A stretch of DNA of 64,000 nucleotides from Umezawaea beigongshangensis (GCF_016464305.1 NZ_JAEIOJ010000013.1:73238-137237), one strand, 5' to 3'; counted from the stretch's first letter, positions 34,558 to 44,124 are shown. Made by a program: numbers and translations. The notes: generated by a model from the sequence alone, not told the origin.

Positions 34558-34817
34558 GGGTTCTTCCTGTGACGGGACGGACGAATCGGGTGGGAGGGTG
34601 CGGTGTCGTCACCGGGACGCGACGCTCGCGCCCCCCGGAGATCCCTCCGGCTCACGTCTTCGATGGTGCGGCCCGGTCCTGCGGCGCGTCCAACACCGCG
34701 TGAGTTCCGACCGGTACCCCACGGGTATCGGTGTCCGCGGTCCTCGGAGCCGCGAGACCGGTGGCACCCGCGGGCGGTGGGGAGAAGACGATCGGGTCGT
34801 CGGCCGGGAGCGGTTCC

Positions 34818-35942
34818 TCACCGTGCGCGCCCGGCGGCGGGCGCGCGGTGTCCGCCCGGAAGCCGGATCGTGACGACCAGGCCACCGGTGGGGCGGGGCG
34901 CGAGGTCGAGGGTCCCGTCGTGCGCCCGGACGATGCTGTGCACGATGGCCAGCCCGAGACCGACACCGGCGTGCTCGTCGGTGCGTGCGCGGTCCGTTCC
35001 GCGTTGGAAGGGTTCGGTGAGGACCGGCACCAGTTCCGGCGGGAGCGGACGGCCCGTGTTCTCGACCCGCAGCACGCTCGCGTCGTGCTGCGACTCGGTG
35101 TGGACCGTCACGGTGCCGCCGGTGGGGAGGTTGTGCACGACGGCGTTCTGCACGAGGTTCGTCACCATCCGCAGCACGAGCGCCGCGGAGCCGACGGCTC
35201 GCGTCGTCCCGCCGGTGACGACGAGCGAGATCCCGCGCTGTTCGGCGAGGGGGAGCAGCGTCTCCGCGGCTTCTTCGGCCGCGAGGGAGAGGTCGACGGA
35301 CTCGCGGGTGAAGGTCCTGCGGTCGGCGCGGCTGAGCAGCAGGAGGGCCTCGGTGAGGTCGATCGCCCTCGCGTTGACGGTGTGCAGGCGTTCGACGAGC
35401 TCGTCCCCGTTCTGCGCGGGGTCGTCGCGGGCGACGTCGAGGAGCGCCTGCGAGATCGCCAGCGGGGTGCGCAGCTCGTGCGAGGCGTTCGCGGCGAACC
35501 TCTGCTGCTCGGCGACGTGGGACTCCAGTCGTTCGAGCATGGTGTCGAACACGTCGGCGAGTTCGCGGAACTCGTCCTCGGGACCCTCCATGCGGATCCG
35601 GTGGGACAGCGATCCGTTCGTGACCGTCCGTGCCGCGTCCGCGATGCGCGTGAGCGGTGCGAGCATCCGCCCGGCGAGGACCCACCCTCCGACGAGGCCG
35701 AACACGAGCAGGAACATCATCGCCTGGGCCGCGGCGGGGATGAAGGTGCGCACGAGGAGGTAGCGGTTGGGCGAGACCCCCAGAAGACCCTGCGGGCTGT
35801 CGGGCACGTAGCGCAGCAGGAACACCCACACCACGGCCAGCAGGACGGCACCGGCGACGAGGAGGAATCCGGCGTAGCTGACGGTGAGCTTCAGGCGGGC
35901 GCTGAGCTTCAGGCTGGCGCTGAGCCCCTGGCGTCTAGTCAT
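34818..35942 (-). CDS. Sensor histidine kinase
   Basis: 374 residues. Two membrane spans (about 20-45 and 68-92) enclose a short extracellular part; HAMP region about 90-145; HisKA with His155 in ANASHELRTPL; HATPase with NLVQNAVVHN, DEHAGVGLGLAIVHSIV. The start overlaps the response-regulator stop by 8 bases, so the kinase is translated behind the regulator. The short sensor loop suggests it senses membrane or antibiotic stress, which is inference. Confidence 0.92.
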   Translation of the reverse strand: MTRRQGLSASLKLSARLKLTVSYAGFLLVAGAVLLAVVWVFLLRYVPDSPQGLLGVSPNRYLLVRTFIPAAAQAMMFLLVFGLVGGWVLAGRMLAPLTRIADAARTVTNGSLSHRIRMEGPEDEFRELADVFDTMLERLESHVAEQQRFAANASHELRTPLAISQALLDVARDDPAQNGDELVERLHTVNARAIDLTEALLLLSRADRRTFTRESVDLSLAAEEAAETLLPLAEQRGISLVVTGGTTRAVGSAALVLRMVTNLVQNAVVHNLPTGGTVTVHTESQHDASVLRVENTGRPLPPELVPVLTEPFQRGTDRARTDEHAGVGLGLAIVHSIVRAHDGTLDLAPRPTGGLVVTIRLPGGHRAPAAGRAR

Positions 35943-36609
35943 GCGCGCTTCCGGTGTCGATCCGGTAGCCGACACCGGGCACCGTGGCGATGAGCCACGG
36001 ATCGCCGAGTCGCTTGCGCAGTGCCGAGACGGTGATGCGGACGGCGTTGGTGAAGGGGTCGGCGTTCTCGTCCCAGGCCCGCTCCAGCAGCTCCTCGGCG
36101 CTCACGACACCGCCCCCGGCGGCGACGAGCACTTCGAGGACGGCGAACTGCTTGCGGGTGAGCGCGACGTAGCGCCCGTCGCGGAAGACCTCTCGGCGGA
36201 AGGGGTCCAGCCGCAGACCCGCGATCTCGCTGACCGGAGGCCGGGCGCACGCGCGCCGTCGGTCGAGCGCCCGCAGCCGCAGGACGAGTTCCCGCAGCTC
36301 GAACGGTTTGGTCAGGTAGTCGTCGGCGCCGAGTTCGAACCCGGAGGCCTTGTCGTCGATCCGGTCGGCGGCGGTGAGCATCAGGATCGGGACGCCGCTG
36401 CCGGAGGCCACGATGCGCCGGGCGACCTCGTCGCCGGAGGGACCGGGGACGTCGCGGTCGAGGACCGCGAGGTCGTAGGAGTTGGTGCTGAGCAGTTCCA
36501 GGGCGGTGTCGCCGTCGCGGGCGACGTCGGCGGCGATCGCTGCCAGGCGGAGCCCGTCGCGGACGGCTTCGGCGAGGTAGGGCTCGTCCTCCAGGATCAG
36601 CACGCGCAT
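35935..36609 (-). CDS. OmpR-family response regulator
   Basis: 224 residues. Receiver domain with the acidic pocket (EDE at 7-9), phospho-acceptor Asp51 in LAVLDRDVPG, Thr and Lys in TKPFE. C-terminal winged helix with RKQFAVLEVLVAAGG and NAVRITVSALRKRLGDP. Pairs with the downstream histidine kinase (8-base overlap). Target genes unknown. Confidence 0.94.
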   Translation of the reverse strand: MRVLILEDEPYLAEAVRDGLRLAAIAADVARDGDTALELLSTNSYDLAVLDRDVPGPSGDEVARRIVASGSGVPILMLTAADRIDDKASGFELGADDYLTKPFELRELVLRLRALDRRRACARPPVSEIAGLRLDPFRREVFRDGRYVALTRKQFAVLEVLVAAGGGVVSAEELLERAWDENADPFTNAVRITVSALRKRLGDPWLIATVPGVGYRIDTGSAHD

Positions 36610-36716
36610 GCCCGGAGCCTAGGCAGCACGGCATATCGCCCACGTACGCGAACCGGACGCGTCCCCCGGCGCGGCGACCGGGGTGCTCGATCCACCCCGG
36701 CCGCGCTCGTCCGGCG

Positions 36717-37973
36717 TCAGCCGCCGTCCGGCAGGTCGGGCAGCACGCCGGTGATCGCCTTGGTCTCCTGCCGGCAGACCTCCAGGAACGGCACGTCGTC
36801 GACGTTGCAGAGGGTGACGCCGACCCAGCCGGTGTCCGGGTAGACGCTCCAGTTGGCGGCACTGCCACCGGCGACACCGCCGCGCCCGAACACCCACTGG
36901 CCACCGATGATCGAGGTCGGCATCGTGTACGTGTGGTACGACGTGGGGTCGTGAGCGGGGAGCTTCGGCCCGGCGAACAGGTCGGCGTACGGGCGGGCCA
37001 GCACCGTGCCGTCGTACAGCGCGTTCGCGAACCGGACCAGGTCCGGCGCGGTGGCGAAGGCGTCGCCCGAGGCGTTGCCGATGAAGGCGCGGGCCGGGTT
37101 CCTGTCCGGGATGTACGGGTTCGACGTGCCCTCGTCGAGGTTGCGGACGGCGTCCACCCGGCTGCCGTCGGTCTGGACCATGTACGAGTGCGCGATGTGC
37201 TCGTCGGTGAGCCACTGCTGCCGGGTGTAGAACGCCGAGCCGGTCATGCCGCAGCGCGCGAAGACGTGCTCGTGCACGTGGTCCCAGAACGTCGTGCCGG
37301 TCACGGCCTCCACGATCTGCGCGGCGATGGCCAGGCCGACACCGCCGCCGGGACCGTGGCCGCCGCTGCTGCTGTCGCCCGAGCCCGGAACCGCCACCAG
37401 CTCCGCCTGCCGGGCCCAGAGCCTCTGGTGCTCGTGCACCTCCTGCCTGCTGTGGAAGACGCGCCGCCAGTCCGGCATCGGGGCGTTCAGCCCGGAGGTG
37501 TTGGTGAGCAGCTGGTGCACGGTCACCTGCTCGGCGATCTCCTCGGCGAAGCCCGTCAGGTGCGTGCCGACCGTGTCCAACAGCGCCATCCGGCCCTGCT
37601 GCACCAGTTGCAGGACGGCCACCGCCAGGAACGGCTGACTGGCCGAGGACAGGTTGACCGCGACGCCCTCGTGGTTGCGGATCCCCCTCTCCTCGTCGGC
37701 CATGCCGTAGCTGCGGGACAGCACGGTCCGGCCCCGGTGCGACAGGAGCACCACGCCGGAGAACTTGCCCTGCGCGGCCAGCTCCGCGATGTAGCGGTCG
37801 TAGGCCCCGCCGGGCCGGGTGTCCGGCGGCAGGTGGGTGTCGGCCGAGGCCGGGGCGGCGTGGCCGCGCCCGGCGCCCACCAGCGGCGTGCCGGCCACCA
37901 CACCGGCGGCGGCCGCCCCGCCCCACCCGAGCAGTCGCCGCCGGTCGACACCACGTGCGGAATCGGAGTCCAT
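36717..37973 (-). CDS. Exported serine-hydrolase-fold protein with lost catalytic motifs
   Basis: 418 residues with a Tat-type signal (DRRRLLGWGG, then a hydrophobic Ala/Val run to about 40). The overall sequence is that of a class C beta-lactamase/DD-peptidase relative (HQLLTNTSGLNAP, VGLAIAAQIVEAVTG, FGRGGVAGGSAANW). But the nucleophile motif reads SASQ (Ser110 to Gln113) instead of SxxK, the YxN region is replaced by a Ser/Gly stretch, and the third motif has Arg where His or Lys is usual. It may be a pseudoenzyme, perhaps a ligand-binding or regulatory surface protein. AGGAGG precedes ATG 37973. Confidence 0.8.
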   Translation of the reverse strand: MDSDSARGVDRRRLLGWGGAAAAGVVAGTPLVGAGRGHAAPASADTHLPPDTRPGGAYDRYIAELAAQGKFSGVVLLSHRGRTVLSRSYGMADEERGIRNHEGVAVNLSSASQPFLAVAVLQLVQQGRMALLDTVGTHLTGFAEEIAEQVTVHQLLTNTSGLNAPMPDWRRVFHSRQEVHEHQRLWARQAELVAVPGSGDSSSGGHGPGGGVGLAIAAQIVEAVTGTTFWDHVHEHVFARCGMTGSAFYTRQQWLTDEHIAHSYMVQTDGSRVDAVRNLDEGTSNPYIPDRNPARAFIGNASGDAFATAPDLVRFANALYDGTVLARPYADLFAGPKLPAHDPTSYHTYTMPTSIIGGQWVFGRGGVAGGSAANWSVYPDTGWVGVTLCNVDDVPFLEVCRQETKAITGVLPDLPDGG

Positions 37974-38227
37974 GATCGCGATTTCCTCCTGATCGACGAA
38001 CCGACCGTGTGCGGATGCGCTGCGGTCCGTGCGTCCACTCAAGACGCCGGACCGTTGCGACAGCGTCTGCGGTTGTCGATACGCCCGCGATACGCCCGGC
38101 CGTCGACCGGGACCGGACTCGTCGCCGGTCCGGACAGCTGCCCGGTGCCGGTGGTCCCACCCGGTCGCTCCGGCCCGCCGGGACGACAGAACGACGCCGG
38201 CTCGCTCGTGCGCGGTGCTCCACGGGC

Positions 38228-39133
38228 TCAGGGCAGGACGCTCGACGGAGTGCGCCCGGCCTCCCGCAGGCGGGCCGCGTCCCGGCTCGGGGGCGTGCCG
38301 AACTGGCGGCGGTACTCCCGGCTGAACTGCGACGGGTTGTCGTAGCCGACGCGCTGGGCGACTCCGGTGACGTCGCCGGGGTGGGTGGTGAGCAGCAGCC
38401 GGGCCTCCTGCAAGCGGATCTGCTTCTGGAACTGGATGGGGCTCATCGCGGTCACCGCCTGGAAGTTCCGGTAGAAGGCCGACGCGCTCATGCCGGACGT
38501 GCGCGCCAGGTCCTCGACCCGGAAGGGCTGCGCGTAGTGCTCGCGGATCCAGCGCACGGCCCGTGAGATGTGGCTGAGGCCGCTGTCGGCGAGGCCGAGC
38601 TGGCGGACGGCCGCCCCCTGCTCACCGGTGATCAGGCGCCACAGGATCTCGCGTTTCACCAGCGGCGCCAGCACGGCGCGGTCGCGGGGCTCGTCGAGCA
38701 GGCGCAGCAGCCGGATCACCGCGTCGAGCAGCGCGGCGGAGGCGTCGCTGACGGCGATCCCCGACGGGATGCGTTCGCCGGCGCGGGGAGCGTCCCCCGG
38801 ACCGGCCAGCAGCAGCAGTTCTGCGACGGCGGAGGGTTCGAGCACGAGACCGAAGCCGAGGGCCGGGTGTTCGGGGTCCGCCCGGATGAACTGCCCGGTG
38901 ACGGGCAGGTCGACGGAGGCGACCAGGCACTGTCCCGGCCCGTACTCGTAGATCCGGTCGCCCAGGGCCAGGCGCTTGGCGCCCTGGGCGATGACCGCGA
39001 GGACCGTGCCGGACGTGGAGGGCGTCGGCGGGTCCGACCGGTCGACCTTCGAGATGAGCACGCCGTCGACGGCGGTGGTCCAGTCGGGGCGGACGTGCCG
39101 GGCCAGCAGGGTGCGGAACTCGTCGAGGGACAT
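38228..39133 (-). CDS. AraC-family regulator with cupin sensor domain
   Basis: 301 residues. N-terminal AraC_N/cupin_6 domain (about 20-180; SGTVLAVIAQGAKRLALGD, EYGPGQCLVASVDLPVTGQF) and two C-terminal HTHs (VEDLARTSGMSASAFYRNFQ; VAQRVGYDNPSQFSREYRR). This class regulates small metabolic or detoxification genes. Divergent from the ABM monooxygenase and esterase genes, which it probably controls. Confidence 0.9.
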   Translation of the reverse strand: MSLDEFRTLLARHVRPDWTTAVDGVLISKVDRSDPPTPSTSGTVLAVIAQGAKRLALGDRIYEYGPGQCLVASVDLPVTGQFIRADPEHPALGFGLVLEPSAVAELLLLAGPGDAPRAGERIPSGIAVSDASAALLDAVIRLLRLLDEPRDRAVLAPLVKREILWRLITGEQGAAVRQLGLADSGLSHISRAVRWIREHYAQPFRVEDLARTSGMSASAFYRNFQAVTAMSPIQFQKQIRLQEARLLLTTHPGDVTGVAQRVGYDNPSQFSREYRRQFGTPPSRDAARLREAGRTPSSVLP

Positions 39134-39199
39134 GCGCCCAGTGCAGCACTCCTCCGCACCGGAGTTCTCGCGATCGGGAGGATCGTGCAGGAGAAAGCG

Positions 39200-39210
39200 A
39201 GAATCGTTCT
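39200..39210. promoter_or_regulatory. Short palindrome between AraC and ABM genes
   Basis: AGAA-TCG-TTCT, with more A-rich sequence on either side (GAGAAAGCG and ACGTTTTCC), lies 66 bases from each divergent start. Candidate AraC site; weak because it is short. Confidence 0.3.
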
Positions 39211-39274
39211 ACGTTTTCCCAGGTCAGCACGCTTGACTGGAACAGCCCCGCTCCACCACCGAGAAGAGGAACCC

Positions 39275-39601
39275 GTGATCGCCACCTACGGCTTCAACGC
39301 CACCCTGACCGCGGTTCCCGGCCTGGGCGACCAGCTGGTCGACCTCCTGCTGACGGGGCTGGACGAGGGAAACCCCGGAGCGAGCGAGCACTGCGTCGTC
39401 TACCTGGTCTCCCGCTCCGCGTCCGACCCCGACGTCGTCCACGTCACCGAGGGCTGGACCAGCGAGGAGGACCACCACCGCGTCTTCACCGGCGAGGCCG
39501 CGCAGGCCGTCGTGGCCCGGATCGGCGGACTGCTGGCCGGGGAGCCCGAGTACACCGACCACGTTCCCGTCCGCGGCAGGGCGGCCTTCGAAAACCGGTG
39601 A
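39275..39601 (+). CDS. Antibiotic-biosynthesis-monooxygenase-like (ABM) protein
   Basis: 108 residues, GTG start at 39275 after AGAAGAGG. The ferredoxin-like ABM fold is suggested by ATLTAVPGLGDQLVDLLLTG, HCVVYLVSRSASDPDVVHVT and EGWTSEEDHHRVFTGEA. Such proteins oxidise or degrade small aromatic compounds or serve as quinol monooxygenases. Upstream partner of an esterase gene 86 bases downstream. Confidence 0.8.
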   Translation: MIATYGFNATLTAVPGLGDQLVDLLLTGLDEGNPGASEHCVVYLVSRSASDPDVVHVTEGWTSEEDHHRVFTGEAAQAVVARIGGLLAGEPEYTDHVPVRGRAAFENR

Positions 39602-39687
39602 CCTCTCGGCCCGCCGCCTCCACGCCCGGTGATGCGGCTCCCCCCACCCGCCCGACCGTCGGGCACCGTTCCACGAAAGGCGACGAC

Positions 39688-40671
39688 ATGACCACGGCAC
39701 GCCCCTCCCTGGATCCCGAGCTGCGCGAACTGCTGAGCGGCATGCCCCTCGTGTCCCGCCTCGACCCGGAGGTCCTCGCGCAACTGCGCGAGTTCCCCGC
39801 GACACCCGTCGAGTCCCTCCTGGAGCACCGGCAGGTCGACCGGCGCGAGATCACCGTGCCGGCCGAGGACGGTGCCCCGATCCGCCTGTCGGTCTTCAGC
39901 CCCGCGGGAACCGACCGCGCCGCCTCCTCCGCACCCTGCGTCTACTGGATCCACGGTGGCGGGATGGTGATGGGCGACCGCTTCTCGCAGATCGACATCC
40001 CGCTGGAGTGGCTCGACGAGTTCGGCGCGGTCGTCGTCTCCGTGGAGTACCGGCTCGCACCGGAGGCCACCGGCACCACCCTCCTCGACGACTGCCACCA
40101 GGGTCTGCTCTGGACCGTCGAACACGCCGACGAACTGGGCATCGACCCCGCCCGGATCGTCGTCGCCGGCGCCAGCGCGGGCGGCGGCCTCGCCGCGGGC
40201 CTCACCCTGCTGGCCCGCGACCTCGGCACCCCGGCGATCGCCGGGCAGGTCCTGATCTGCCCCATGCTCGACCACCGCAACACCAGCACCTCCAGCCGCC
40301 AGTACTCCGGCGTGCCCGGCGTCTGGACCAGCGAGATGAACGCGTTCGGCTGGCAGGCCGTCCTCGGTGACCGCGGCGACGACGAGGTGCCCGTCCACGT
40401 CTCACCCGCGCTGGCCGAGGACCTCTCGGGCCTGCCGGCCACCTACGTCGACACCGGCTCCGCCGAGGTGTTCCGCGACGAGGACACCGACTACGCCACC
40501 CGCATCTGGGCGGCCGGCGGTCACGCCGAACTCCACGTCTGGGCAGGCGGCTTCCACGGTTTCGACGCCCTGTACCCGCAGGCGCGCATCTCGGTCACCG
40601 CCCGCCGGACCCGCACCGACTGGCTCGGCCGGCTCCTGGCCACGAACTCCGCCGCCCCGCACGGCGTCTGA
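39688..40671 (+). CDS. Alpha/beta hydrolase of the hormone-sensitive-lipase family
   Basis: 327 residues. HGGG (89-92) oxyanion motif, Ser163 in GASAGG nucleophile, the acid near DTGSAEVFRDED, His in GGFHGFD. Cytosolic carboxylesterase of the HSL/type IV family. ATG 39688 follows GAAAGG. Likely co-transcribed with the ABM gene and controlled by the divergent AraC regulator. Confidence 0.9.
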   Translation: MTTARPSLDPELRELLSGMPLVSRLDPEVLAQLREFPATPVESLLEHRQVDRREITVPAEDGAPIRLSVFSPAGTDRAASSAPCVYWIHGGGMVMGDRFSQIDIPLEWLDEFGAVVVSVEYRLAPEATGTTLLDDCHQGLLWTVEHADELGIDPARIVVAGASAGGGLAAGLTLLARDLGTPAIAGQVLICPMLDHRNTSTSSRQYSGVPGVWTSEMNAFGWQAVLGDRGDDEVPVHVSPALAEDLSGLPATYVDTGSAEVFRDEDTDYATRIWAAGGHAELHVWAGGFHGFDALYPQARISVTARRTRTDWLGRLLATNSAAPHGV

Positions 40672-40998
40672 CCCCGTCTGCGCGGGCGTCCGGCCCGGTG
40701 CGGGCACCTCCGCAGCGCGCTGGGCCGCAGCGCGCTGGGCCGCAGCGCGCTGGGCCGCAGTGGCACTGCGCCCGGTGCGCATCCGCGTCCCGGCCGCCGT
40801 GGCCGGTGCTCGCCGCACGGCAGCTGATCTGGTGGACCTGCTGCCCGACCTGCCGCGGGCCACGCGCAGCGGCAGATCGGCGGGCTCGCCGCGGCGAGCC
40901 CGCCGGCGGCGGTGGAGGTGCGCGCGGTCGGCAGGCGCACGTCAGCGGAGGACGAACCCCTCATGGCGCCGGAGCCCGTCCCGACCTGCGTTCGGGAC
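40672..40998. other. Intergenic stretch with a short tandem repeat
   Basis: 327 bases between convergent genes. Apart from the 15-bp repeat listed separately there is no recognisable gene or clear terminator. Confidence 0.5.
40711..40760. repeat. 15-bp tandem repeat, 3.3 copies
   Basis: CGCAGCGCGCTGGGC occurs three times in perfect tandem (40711, 40726, 40741) plus five bases. It is noncoding, 39 bases past the esterase stop; a possible variable-number repeat. Confidence 0.9.
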
Positions 40999-41478
40999 TC
41001 AGTCGGCGAGCGCCTGTTCGCGCAAGATGTCGGCGTGGCCGCAGTGGTGGGCCAGTTCCCGCAGGACGTGCAGGTACACCCAGCGGAGCGTGCGTGGTCC
41101 GGACCGGTGGCCGGTCACGACGGCGTCCAGCGGCAGGCCCGCGATCATGGTCCGGGCCGTGGCGCAGGCTTCCCGGTGGGCCGCCGTGACCGAGGCGATG
41201 GTGTCGTCGTCGGAGAGCCGGAAGGATTCCTCCGGACTCCGCACCAGGCCGAGCTGCTGGCGGGACGTGCCACCGACGCACTCCTCGAACCACACCCGCT
41301 GCATCCAGGTGACGTGCTTGAGCAGCCCGAGCAGCGTCGTCGCCGACGGGACGAGCCGACGGCGGGCCTGTTCCTCGGTGAGCGAGTCGAGAGTCGCCTC
41401 GACGGCGCTGCGACACTCCTCGACGAACGCGTCGAGCTGTGCGCGCTCGTCGTCCAGCGGCACGTCGAACGAACCCAT
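40999..41478 (-). CDS. DinB/DUF664-family protein
   Basis: 159 residues of the four-helix DinB superfamily. SATTLLGLLKHVTWMQRVWF contains the first metal His, and VLRELAHHCGHADILREQ the C-terminal His pair, the trinuclear pattern of DUF664. Relatives are thiol (mycothiol or bacillithiol) S-transferases; a mycothiol-dependent detoxification role fits an actinomycete. CGGAGGACTTCG precedes ATG 41478. Confidence 0.88.
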   Translation of the reverse strand: MGSFDVPLDDERAQLDAFVEECRSAVEATLDSLTEEQARRRLVPSATTLLGLLKHVTWMQRVWFEECVGGTSRQQLGLVRSPEESFRLSDDDTIASVTAAHREACATARTMIAGLPLDAVVTGHRSGPRTLRWVYLHVLRELAHHCGHADILREQALAD

Positions 41479-41828
41479 CGAAGTCCTCCGCAACGTCGGG
41501 GGCGAGGAGCCGCGGCAGCTCGTGCGAGCGGCGGCCAGCGGTGACGCCGACCGACCCCCGGCTCCTGCTGCACGACCCGGCACGAGTCAACCAGTGCGCG
41601 GCCCGAGGTGGGCGGCGGGTGCGGGTGAGCGGTGGACACGACGACCGCGGTCCGCCGATGCGCGAAGTGCCGCGAAGCGCGGCCGCGCGTGCCGCCGCGG
41701 CACGACCGCGCCCCGGTGCCCGAGCCCGCAACGGCGTGGTCGAGAGCGACGGGGTTGCCCGGCACCCGCATCAGCGGCGCTGGTGGTGCCGGAGTCGAGG
41801 GCGTAGCCGTCGGCTCCGGGCGGCGGCG
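41479..41828. other. Intergenic stretch, nothing recognised
   Basis: 350 bases between the DinB gene start and the stop of the NarL-type regulator. No family-like frame, hairpin or repeat was seen. The DinB promoter should lie at its left end. Confidence 0.5.
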
Positions 41829-42491
41829 TCACGCGGGGTGGATGAGGCGGCTCTCGTAGGTGAAGATCACGGCCTGTGTCCGATCGCGGAGTTCGAGCTT
41901 GTGCAGGATTCGCCCCAGGTGGGACTTCACGGTTGCCTCCGCGAGGTGCAGGGCGGCCGCGATCTCGGTGTTGGACAGGCCGCGGCCCACCTGGAGGAGC
42001 ACCTCGTGCTCCCGAGCGCTGAGCCGACCCAGCCGCTCGTCGCGCTCGGCGGTGCGGCCGTCGGGGATGTGCGGGCGGAGCTTCTCCAGCAGGCGGCGGG
42101 TGATCCTCGGGGAGACCACCGCGTCGCCCGCGGCCACGTCGCGTATCGCGGTGAGCAGCTCCTCGGGCCTGGTGTTCTTCAGCAGGAAGCCCGAGGCTCC
42201 GGCTCTGAGCCCGGCGAAGGCGTACTCGTCCAGGTCGAAGGTGGTGAGGATCAGCACTCTGGTCGACGGGGACGTCCTGACGACCTGCCGGGTCGCCTCG
42301 ATCCCGTCGGTCCCCGGCATCCGGACGTCCATGAGGACGACATCGGGGCGCAGCTCCCCGGCGAGGCGCACGGCCTGGCCGCCGTCTGCGGCTTCGCCGA
42401 CCGGTGCCATGTCGGGCTGGGCGTCCAGGACCGTGCTGAAGGCCATGCGGAGCAGCGCTTCGTCGTCGGCGATCAGGATGCGGATCGTCAT
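41829..42491 (-). CDS. NarL/LuxR-type response regulator
   Basis: 220 residues. Receiver with DDE (9-11), phospho-acceptor Asp55 in VVLMDVRMPG and Lys in LLKNTRPEEL; C-terminal LuxR HTH, LSAREHEVLLQVGRGLSNTE with IAAALHLAEATVKSHLGRIL. Start overlaps the kinase stop by 4 bases. With its kinase it forms a NarL-type two-component system of unknown signal; the divergent membrane hydrolase is a possible target. Confidence 0.94.
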   Translation of the reverse strand: MTIRILIADDEALLRMAFSTVLDAQPDMAPVGEAADGGQAVRLAGELRPDVVLMDVRMPGTDGIEATRQVVRTSPSTRVLILTTFDLDEYAFAGLRAGASGFLLKNTRPEELLTAIRDVAAGDAVVSPRITRRLLEKLRPHIPDGRTAERDERLGRLSAREHEVLLQVGRGLSNTEIAAALHLAEATVKSHLGRILHKLELRDRTQAVIFTYESRLIHPA

Positions 42492-43765
42492 GCGGACGCC
42501 GCTCCGCCGCTGCCGAGGAAGAGGCGGGTGTGGACTCCCCAGCCGCCGCCCGGAAGCGGACCGGCCTGCAACTTCCCCCCGTAGGCGGCCGAGCGCTCGC
42601 GCATGCCGGGGATGCCGTGGCCGGACGGTGTGGCACCGGGACGTGGTGGACGGGGACCGCTGTCGGTGACGTCGACCGTGACGGTCCCGGTCGAGCAGCG
42701 CACCCGGACCTTCGCGTGTGTGCCGGTGGGCGTGTGCTTGAGGGTGTTGGTCAAGGCTTCCTGCACCAGGCGGTAGACGGTCAGTTGTGCGGTGGCGGGT
42801 ACGTGGGCGTGTCCGCCGCGGACCTCCAGGCGGGTCGGCAGACCGGCGGCGCACATCTGGTCGACGAGGGTCTCCAGCTGTGCGATGCCGGGCGGCGGGT
42901 GGAGCTCCGCGTCCGGTTCGTCGCTTCGCAGGACGCCCAGGGAACGCCGCATGTCGGTCAGGGCCTGCCGGCCTGTCTCGGAGATCTGGAGCATCGCGGC
43001 GGTGGCCCTGTCGGGCGACCGGTGCTGCGCGTAGACGGCGGCGTCGGTGAGCGCGACCATGACGGACAGGTTGTGGGTGACGATGTCGTGCACTTCCCGG
43101 GTGATGCGCGTCCTCTCCTCGGCGACGGCCGCTCGCGCCTGCTGCTCCTGCTCCTGCACCAGGCGCACGGCCCGTTCCTCCAGGGCCGCGAGGTAGGCGC
43201 GCGTGGTCCGCACGTTCACACCGAGGACGGCGGCGGCGACGGTCATCGCGGTGACCGCGACGAAGGGGGTCAGGAACGCGCCTTCCGTCGCCCAGCGCAG
43301 GCAGGCCAGCAGGACCCCCACCTCCACGACGGCACCGGCGACGAGCGCAGCGCGCCGGCCCGAGTTCGCCGCCACCGTGTGGAGAGCCACCAGCAAGGCG
43401 ACGTCCGCCGGCAGTTGCACGTCCACCAGCCACTGGACGAGGGCTGCGGCCGCCACCGCGCCGAACACCGCGAGAGGTGCCCGGCGCCGCCACACCAGGG
43501 GCAGCGAGAGGGCGGCGGTGAGGACCACGGCCACCGCCAGCTCGTGCGGTGCCCGTGTGGTCAGGACGTGGAGAAGCAGAAGCGCCGGCAGCAGCGAGTC
43601 CCACACCGCGGACGGCAGCCGGGAACCCCGGTGTCCGGCGGTTCCCACCGGTCGCGCCGCTCGTGCGGAGGCCAGGTCGGCGTACCTCGCCAGCCGTACG
43701 GCCGTCCTCGCCCGCCGCACCCGGTCCCGGTGTGCGTCGCCGGGTTCCGCAGCCGCCTCGGTCAT
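42488..43765 (-). CDS. NarL-partner histidine kinase (HisKA_3)
   Basis: 425 residues. A bundle of five or six membrane helices (about 55-185) without a large extracellular domain, a coiled-coil (EERAVRLVQEQEQQARA), HisKA_3 with His226 in ITREVHDIVTHNLS, and a HATPase ending in GHGIPGMRERSAAYGGKL. Typical actinobacterial intramembrane-sensing kinase. Overlaps the regulator gene (ATGA). ATG 43765 chosen as it is the first start after upstream stops and follows AGGG. Confidence 0.92.
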   Translation of the reverse strand: MTEAAAEPGDAHRDRVRRARTAVRLARYADLASARAARPVGTAGHRGSRLPSAVWDSLLPALLLLHVLTTRAPHELAVAVVLTAALSLPLVWRRRAPLAVFGAVAAAALVQWLVDVQLPADVALLVALHTVAANSGRRAALVAGAVVEVGVLLACLRWATEGAFLTPFVAVTAMTVAAAVLGVNVRTTRAYLAALEERAVRLVQEQEQQARAAVAEERTRITREVHDIVTHNLSVMVALTDAAVYAQHRSPDRATAAMLQISETGRQALTDMRRSLGVLRSDEPDAELHPPPGIAQLETLVDQMCAAGLPTRLEVRGGHAHVPATAQLTVYRLVQEALTNTLKHTPTGTHAKVRVRCSTGTVTVDVTDSGPRPPRPGATPSGHGIPGMRERSAAYGGKLQAGPLPGGGWGVHTRLFLGSGGAASA

Positions 43766-44124
43766 CACACGTCCCTGTCGATTCAGCGTCGGAGCGGCCC
43801 CGGCCGGGGGCCGCCACCGCGTACAGCCGGAGCCGAGCACGGGGAACGCCCGCGCCTCGCGCTGCCCGGCACGCACCGCGGCCCTGTCACGGTAGGCCGC
43901 GAGCCGGGGGAACACATGAGCCCACCGTCTGACGGCACCGCGCCGAGTTGCGACCGCAGGAGGAGTCCCACCACCTCCCGTGGTCGCAGAGCGACCGCTG
44001 ATCCGGCGTTCTCGATCGCCACTCCGATCGCACGGGGACCTGCCTCCGGTCACGACCCCGGTCGCAACCGGATGGCGACCCGGGACCGATGCGGCGGCAC
44101 CCGCCCGGCGCCGACCATGGCCGG
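43766..44124. other. Divergent promoter region, nothing specific recognised
   Basis: 359 bases between the kinase and the membrane hydrolase. It should contain both promoters; no clear boxes or palindromes were found. The hydrolase start has a poor ribosome site, so a short leader is possible. Confidence 0.4.

Noticed and set aside
36717..37973. First read as an ordinary exported DD-peptidase or esterase
   Set aside because: The codon at the SxxK lysine is CAG (Gln) and the other two motifs are missing, so an active-hydrolase call is not supported.
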